64,000 nt of DNA from Sipunculus nudus (lineage: Eukaryota > Annelida > Sipuncula > Golfingiida > Sipunculidae), in the NCBI GenBank assembly GCA_026874595.1, contig CM049306.1, positions 20,271,019-20,335,018 of the forward strand, in the 5' to 3' direction. Both the position numbers and the translations under genes were made by a program. The notes beneath the pieces were generated by a model. That model worked only from the letters and a program-made list of their open reading frames with translations, searched no databases and was not told the DNA's origin. How positions within the stretch are numbered: the first letter of the stretch is position 1; the number at the start of each line of letters is the position of its first letter. Positions 58,551 to 64,000 of this stretch are shown piece after piece.

Positions 58551-58832
58551 TTACTCCAGCAGAATGCTATACCCAATACTTCCGTTTAGTTTGACAAAAA
58601 CTTGTGACACACTGCAAAACTTGCTCAGGGTAGCATTCCCATGGCTTACGTTGATGCCATGAGTGAGGTTGAGACACTGAAATTGTATTTGCAAATCTGA
58701 TACAGATACATCACTGGGGACCAAGCGGTTGTAATTAAATGCCGCTCTAAGTATGAGTACCCAGCCATATATATACTGATATAGACTAAGTATTCCTGGT
58801 ATCATGTTCTCCATATAACAAACAATCATCAA
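58551..58832 (-). CDS. Minus-strand open frame, possible exon, low support
   Basis: A 93-codon frame ends with TAA at 58553-58551. Its C-terminal half is hydrophilic and protein-like (SDLQIQFQCLNLTHGINVSH, then CSVSQVFVKLNGSIGYSILLE) with four N-x-S/T sequons (NLT, NVS, NAT, NGS), suggesting a secreted or extracellular segment if it is real. Possible acceptors lie at GCTTGGTCCCCAG (before about 58718) and CAATTTCAG. The N-terminal part (ATATATATGG) looks non-coding, so only a portion could be an exon. A frame this long is expected a few times by chance in this much AT-rich DNA. No family is recognised. Confidence 0.13.
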   Translation of the reverse strand: MMIVCYMENMIPGILSLYQYIYGWVLILRAAFNYNRLVPSDVSVSDLQIQFQCLNLTHGINVSHGNATLSKFCSVSQVFVKLNGSIGYSILLE

Positions 58833-61182
58833 GTGACAGTTTCCTAACAGTTATGTAAAATGATAGTATCCTCTGTAAAAATTACCTATCTTTCCTTAGG
58901 GAGCAATTAACATGTGAGGATTCAGGGAAATGGCTCCGGTTATCATTCTAATATGCTGCATCTTCCAGGTACCATTTCCACATATGAGCACAGCTAGTGT
59001 AAAATAAATCTTTTTCAAACTAGTTTACAGCTCAATCATTGTTCCTTACTCACCCATAAATAACACCCACACAACTCAAGTGGTACGGAAACAAAAGGGG
59101 TGACAATCCGTTTGCTGACATACAACTGGTGCATAATTTATTATATTAAAGTCCTGAATACTGATACCCTGGATCCCAGGACAGTTTTTTTATGCATTAA
59201 CTTACTGTTGTCACCTTCTTATGTCCTCTGAAATGCCACCCCTTGAAAAATTTAACTGCTACTCCTTAGCACACAGCTGTTTGATTCAAAATAATTCCTA
59301 CAAAAATTCAAGGTAAATTTTACATTTTGTAAGAAACTAAAAGTGAATGAAAAACTAACACATCATATTTCAAGCACATTTTATTCTGAACTTAACCCTT
59401 TTTTAAATTTTCATTGCTTGAATGAAAATCAGTTGTGCAGGCTGAACTGTTATTCTCAAGTTACTTTTTTACCAAAAAAATGTTTTACTTATGTGTCTTA
59501 AAATTTATCAATTTTAATTCAGACATTGCTTGTCAGATGGACTATTTTAAATTTAAGTTTGAATCTTTTCTAAAATATGTAAAATAAAAATTCATCCCCT
59601 GGCATATATACCCTCTTATAACAGCATATGCAAATCTAGTCAGTGTGCAGAACATTAATTTCAAGCTTTAGTAACTTTAAGTTAACTTTAAGTTTACTTC
59701 AAAATAAATTTGTAAAACATTTGCATATTTCACACATATCTAAATGAGGAAAAAATTCTATATTCTTGAAAGTTGACATAAAAATATATTTCTCACTGTC
59801 ACTATATTTAGGGTTCTAAGCTACATCTCTGTGATTGGCTATCAAGGTGTGATGGATTTCTTCTTGCGTTCAATATGAAGCATGCTGCTCTTGTCACGAC
59901 ATGCCATCAGGCACCGCCCTGATTCTTGACTTTCTGACAGCCCAAATTACCTAGCAAGCCTTTTTACCACTTGAAACTAACCCAGTGCAGTGAATTTATT
60001 GACCTCTAAATGTAGTTGCCAAGAGCCGTAAGAATTTCCAAATCTGGTGACGACAGGGGAACAAATCTCTATCAATTTATATGGTGTTAAGGAAACCATA
60101 ACCATCCCTTATTTGGTATGTTCAGAGAAATATAGGGATTTGCTGATATAATTAAGAGTGTGTTATGCAAACATATATTAATAGGAAACTTTAATTACCT
60201 TCAATACCAAAGAGTTGTCTTACCTTAAATTGTATTATGTTCATACATAACTAAGCGTATGTTTTTATAGATTCCTTCAATGCACTAAACATGGAAGTCT
60301 CCCTGATTTAGTGAAAGACTACCAATGCAAAAAAGAAATTGGTTATTTCTTTTGTTTTTAGTCAATTTCATTTACTTACACATAACAAGCTGCATAGATG
60401 AATTCATAATAAGTATGAAAATGAATAATTCAAATCATAGTGCTAATGGGCATATAAGTTTCAGAACATCAACAGTTTGTGGTGTGCACATACTAGTTAC
60501 ATAGCAGATCTACTTCAACATGGTTTCCAAATGATTACATGATAGGTATTATCACCATATGGTAATTCTTAACCTATTATATTGTGTTTCAGATAGTTTA
60601 TAGATATATTATATGAAATGAAATCTTAAAAACCCATATACACAACCCTGCTCAAAATCTACCAATAATTAATGTGGAATCTTAGGTCAGTCATTCATGT
60701 ATGAAGTTTGCTGCCTTGAATCCAATTAGGTAACCTCTGATGGTTTGTTAATGAGAAATGGGTTCTGTTTCAAGACAGCCTGATTGGTATGTTGGCAGGT
60801 TAACAATAATTATTTGGCATATCTCAAATTTGATTGTATATTTATTATGTAATAAGTCTTAATTCAGCCTCATGGTATAAACTGTTGTTGAGACTTGGAA
60901 AGTACTTAAAGAAGGAACCAGCCTGAAGCCAGCAGTTAATTTTTTGACATGAAGATTAGAGGAACTCAGATACATCAACACCTCAGCTTTCATGGCCAGT
61001 TGTACAGAGTCTATATTGATCCAGTACCACTAGTTGTAATAATTATGTAACATAGAATCTTCCCTTAATAAATCATCAGTATATTCAACATCACTTGTAT
61101 CTCAACTCTTCATCAACAGACCATTATGTACCAAATCATCCAAGTGATCGTATTTCTTCCCGACAGTTAAAAACTACCAGTA
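58833..61182. other. Unassigned AT-rich sequence
   Basis: No repeats, ends or supported exons were seen. A patch at 59835-60060 is somewhat GC-richer. Confidence 0.5.
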
Positions 61183-61350
61183 CAGTGAAACTCTGCCTGA
61201 ATGCAACCACCCCAAAATAGCGACCACTTTTCTTGGTCCCAAATTAAATATATGATCCAGGTAACTCAGAATTTCACAAATACGATCATCCCCAAAATTA
61301 CAACTCCTTTGGGCAGTCATCAAGGGGGTTGTTATTTTGGGGTTCCACTG
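61183..61350. mobile_element. pogo/Tigger-like MITE, 168 bp
   Basis: TA (61181-61182) CAGTGAAACTCTGCC at one end and GGGGTTCCACTG TA (61351-61352) at the other give TA target duplications and terminal inverted repeats (CAGTGRAACYC, good over about 12 bp, then patchy). Inside, ACCCCAAAATAGCGACCAC and GTTATTTTGGGGT extend the inverted symmetry. TA duplications and a CAGTG start are typical of the pogo branch of Tc1/mariner. It is too short to encode anything. Confidence 0.8.
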
Positions 61351-61988
61351 TATGTAGCATATCACATGTAATTAATATAGGTTAAATAAGTTTGACCCCA
61401 CCAAAATTAATGCATTTTTATTGATAAAGAAAGTATATTTGAATAAGTCAGTTATCAGACAGACCACTGGATATATAAAGCAGTTCGTAATCAGTAATTA
61501 AGCCACAATGCCACACAGTTAATCAGAAAAAAAAAATCCCTGGATGATCACAATAGCATGGAGAAACATGAGTGCACTTATTGTACTGCACCATTTTTTT
61601 TTTTTTAATTATTTCAGCTCAAAACATAATCTTTACTAATGGTGAGGGTGTAGGCAGATTGACATATCTTGGGGCTGAATGGGATCTCTTAAAGAAGCCA
61701 TTCTAAAGTTAGACCAAGGACAGAGCAGTTATTATCATACCAGCTTCAGCAATAGTTTTCAAGCCCCACAGCATGGTGAAGAATCCAAACTCCTGTTAAT
61801 TATTTCCTGGTTGTCAGTCCACCCAGAGAGTGCTCGCTGCAGTCTCACTCACCCTGCTGCAGCGGCTGAGTCGCTGATTTCCTCCTGTGCTGTCTGCAGA
61901 CTTGTTTTAATTAGTCCTCCAATCAGATGGCTCACTTCACCGCTGCTCACCAGAACAGAAGATTTACTGATAACTATCAGACTAGGAC
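61351..61988 (+). promoter_or_regulatory. Presumed upstream and 5' UTR region of the candidate first exon
   Basis: AT-rich with a T run at 61593-61606, then changing to GC-richer DNA from about 61800 (ACCCAGAGAGTGCTCGCTGC, CTGCAGCGGCTGAGTCGCTG). That is how an animal 5' UTR next to a promoter often looks. A 131-codon frame (61679-62071) in another phase overlaps it but starts at a TTG and lacks protein-like features. No TATA or initiator was assigned. Confidence 0.2.
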
Positions 61989-62066
61989 ATGGGATTATCA
62001 TTTACTGTTGTCTTAAAATCTGCCAAGTGGATTCAACTGCTGATGCTGACTCTTGTTTTACTCAAG
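61989..62066 (+). CDS. Candidate first coding exon with signal peptide
   Basis: The ATG at 61989 has a strong animal start context (GGACATGGG). An in-frame TAG at 61983-61985 makes it the first possible start. Twenty-six codons lead to AAG|GTATGT, a near-consensus splice donor with a phase-0 boundary (GT at 62067). The peptide starts MGLSFTVVLKS and goes on KWIQLLMLTLVLLK: a short basic-containing N-terminus and a hydrophobic core of about 10 residues. That is the shape of a signal peptide or type II anchor. It lies at the end of a GC- and CpG-richer block. If real, it starts a secreted or membrane protein gene whose next exon lies beyond or far into the remaining 1.9 kb; none was found there. 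Chance cannot be excluded. Confidence 0.35.
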
Positions 62067-64000
62067 GTATGTGATTCCTTTCCTTTAAGGGTTATACTGA
62101 AATAAAGCTACACAACAGTATAAATCAGTTTTTCTTTTAATGCATAGAAATGTTATACTAAACATGTATGATAATAACTCTTCAGTGACAAGGGACTATT
62201 CATCTTTACATGCCTAAGATATAATTTGCTGATATCATTTATAGTTTTACAGACTGACTATTTATGACTAGCATTAGGTTTGAACAAATGAAGAATTATT
62301 AGGTTTTCAATTCATTAATCTTGATTTATTAAACAAATTATTAATTTTTTACTGGAAGTTGGATTGATTGCTGAACCTGTAATCAATTATAATCAACTTA
62401 ATATGGACCAGTGGCCAGTTCTGAAAATATATGGCCTCATCAATTGTTTGTGGATGCAGCAAGCACAGAATATATTCCAAAATTAATGGATTTAGAATTA
62501 TTGTCTTTTTTTTAATTTTGTATCTTTTGTGGCTTCTTGTTTTCAACAAATTTACACAAATAAGTACAAATCTGAGTTACCGACAATCTACCTATTATAA
62601 TGACTCACAATGAAGATTTCTTCCTTATGATTCTTTATGATTTTTTAATTATAATTCAAATCCAAATTGAATAAACTTCCTAATAAATTCCAATTTTTAT
62701 GAAATATCCATTCCAATTCAGTCAAATTTACTGAAGAAAAAACATCAATTGGAATTCATTTCACATCATTTTTATTCAACTGAAATCCTACTCACAAATA
62801 ATAAAAGTAGGAAATTAGTTCTGATAAAAATATAGTTAGAGAGATCAATGAGTATTTAAACTAACTGGTGCTCATTTTGTGCACCCCTAGTGACACCCAT
62901 GTTAGTGGCATGTGTGTGTGACTGTAGCTGATCTGCAAAGTAATCTACTTCAAGACAAGAGTGATTGACTTCCAATGAGCAATACCGAGGAAAACATGAG
63001 AGCTAAACCATGTGTTAATCATTGTAGCTTAATTCATCTTAACCTGAGTTCAGCCCTTAATTATATCATGTCTATTTATGTAAATTAAATTCAGTTTCAA
63101 TTTATGCCTCAATTCAGAATTGACTTTTTTAAGCACCATTTGAATTTTTAAACACCGTATTTGAATTAATCACAAATAACAGCTAGGTGTTCATTCATAT
63201 GCGTACCTTGATGACTGGACTAGAATGGTACCAAGGAATTCTACCAGACAGTTTTTAATGCCATATAGTGTCTGTACTATTAAGTGATTAATGTGGCTAA
63301 TCCTCTTAATTTTTCTGCTGAATGTGCTGCTAAGTTGGCCATCATTACTTCTGTTTATGTGTTATATGCAATCAGTCCATTAAAAGTATCATGAATGATC
63401 GGCAATATTCATAACTTACAACTTTTATATATTAAGGCAAGGATTGACTGGGCCAGAGCAGATATCAAAACCATAAACTTACAGTCCCCAATGCTTTATG
63501 AGCAGTACCTTGGCGTAACAGATGTTTATGGAAGATGGGGTAACAAGTTCATTATTCTATAACTATAAACATTCAGTTCTGTCAAACACACACCTGATGC
63601 TAATCGTAACCACTGAACAAGGTCGATTATCAGCTCAGCTGTATAAAACAGTTAACCCAAGATATACCCGAGTTGGGAATCCCGCTTAGTTTATCAACTG
63701 GACCAAGATTGAGTTAGTATGTCTGTCTTATGTACAAGTTACATGAGAAGAGTACTCCAACAGTACAACTCTTACAATGCTACTATTTAATATCAAATGG
63801 CACTTAAGTTAAATGTTATGTAAAAAAGTGGACCTTGAAGTGACTACCAGCAAAAAATATGTCCCAAAACAACACAAGATCAGATTTCAAATTTTTTTTT
63901 TTTTTTTTTGGGGGGGGGAGCTTATGAGCCCATCAATCTCTTGTTCAATTTGTTTCAACTGATATTTAATAACTGTTATTACTAGCCTCATTCAATCAGC
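62067..64000. other. Unassigned AT-rich sequence, presumed intron
   Basis: No acceptor-bounded frame that I trust. A T18-G9 junction lies at 63892-63918. Several ATTGAATT/AATTCAAT-rich patches occur at 62650-62780 and 63040-63170. Confidence 0.45.

Noticed and set aside
1-64000. Endogenous viral or autonomous transposon proteins (reverse transcriptase, integrase, Rep/Helicase, transposase)
   Set aside because: No frame carries recognisable catalytic motifs. All mobile elements seen here appear non-autonomous.

Overview
This is animal genomic DNA, AT-rich overall, with no confident complete protein-coding gene and no bacterial-type gene organisation. It looks like a large intergenic or intronic stretch from a lophotrochozoan, most likely a marine bivalve mollusc. 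That placement is an inference from the repeat content: many short non-autonomous elements carrying (ACGG)n cores next to a 3' hairpin, tRNA-headed SINEs, abundant minisatellites, and elements whose ends read ATGCCCC/GGGGCATA. Species cannot be named from the sequence alone.

The window is dominated by mobile elements and tandem arrays. (1) Family E elements begin near ACAAGGGACCCATGGGTCAY and end in a 13-bp stem hairpin followed by TAAAAA. They carry inverted subterminal CTCAGCTGA motifs, resembling Helentron-type non-autonomous elements (HINE). Whole, truncated or compound copies lie at 9421-10060, 14611 onward, 15677-17586, 19041-20076, 23205-24050, 39517-42056 and 43148-46557. (2) Two copies of a canonical non-autonomous Helitron (5' TC, 3' hairpin plus CTAG, insertion between A and T) lie at 14800-18420 (+, itself interrupted by a family E element) and 43331-44506 (-, inserted in a tandem unit of another family E element). 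(3) Further hairpin-ended elements with internal tandem units lie at 2355-3015, 37420-38690 and 48223-49224. The last sits inside an element with perfect 24-bp terminal inverted repeats (48049-50028). (4) There are two tRNA-derived SINEs (34321-34715 and about 56225-56480), a pogo/Tigger-like MITE (61183-61350), and a foldback repeat with arms of about 140 bp (21858-22249). (5) Minisatellites have periods of 31 bp (3069-4345), 44 bp (1033-1164 and, unrelated, 37003-37408), about 71 bp (28640-28990) and 42 bp (57280-57850), and there is a (TA)31 run at 29036.

The most striking signal is one perfect 12-bp palindrome, GGTGGCGCCACC, present 17 times exactly and several more times with one change. 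It sits at fixed positions inside at least three tandem-unit families whose other sequence does not obviously match.

The coding content is weak and uncertain. The best candidate is a first coding exon at 61989-62066 (+): strong start context, an upstream in-frame stop, a hydrophobic signal-peptide-like segment and a consensus splice donor. Candidate exons at 4359-4490, 8213-8306, 13125-13286 and 20224-20324 (all +) have reasonable splice sites but no homology I can prove. Several GC- and CpG-richer islands (about 470-700, 7500-7960, 27289-27538, 54560-54860 and 61800-62066) stand out from the AT-rich background and are the likeliest places for exons or regulatory DNA.
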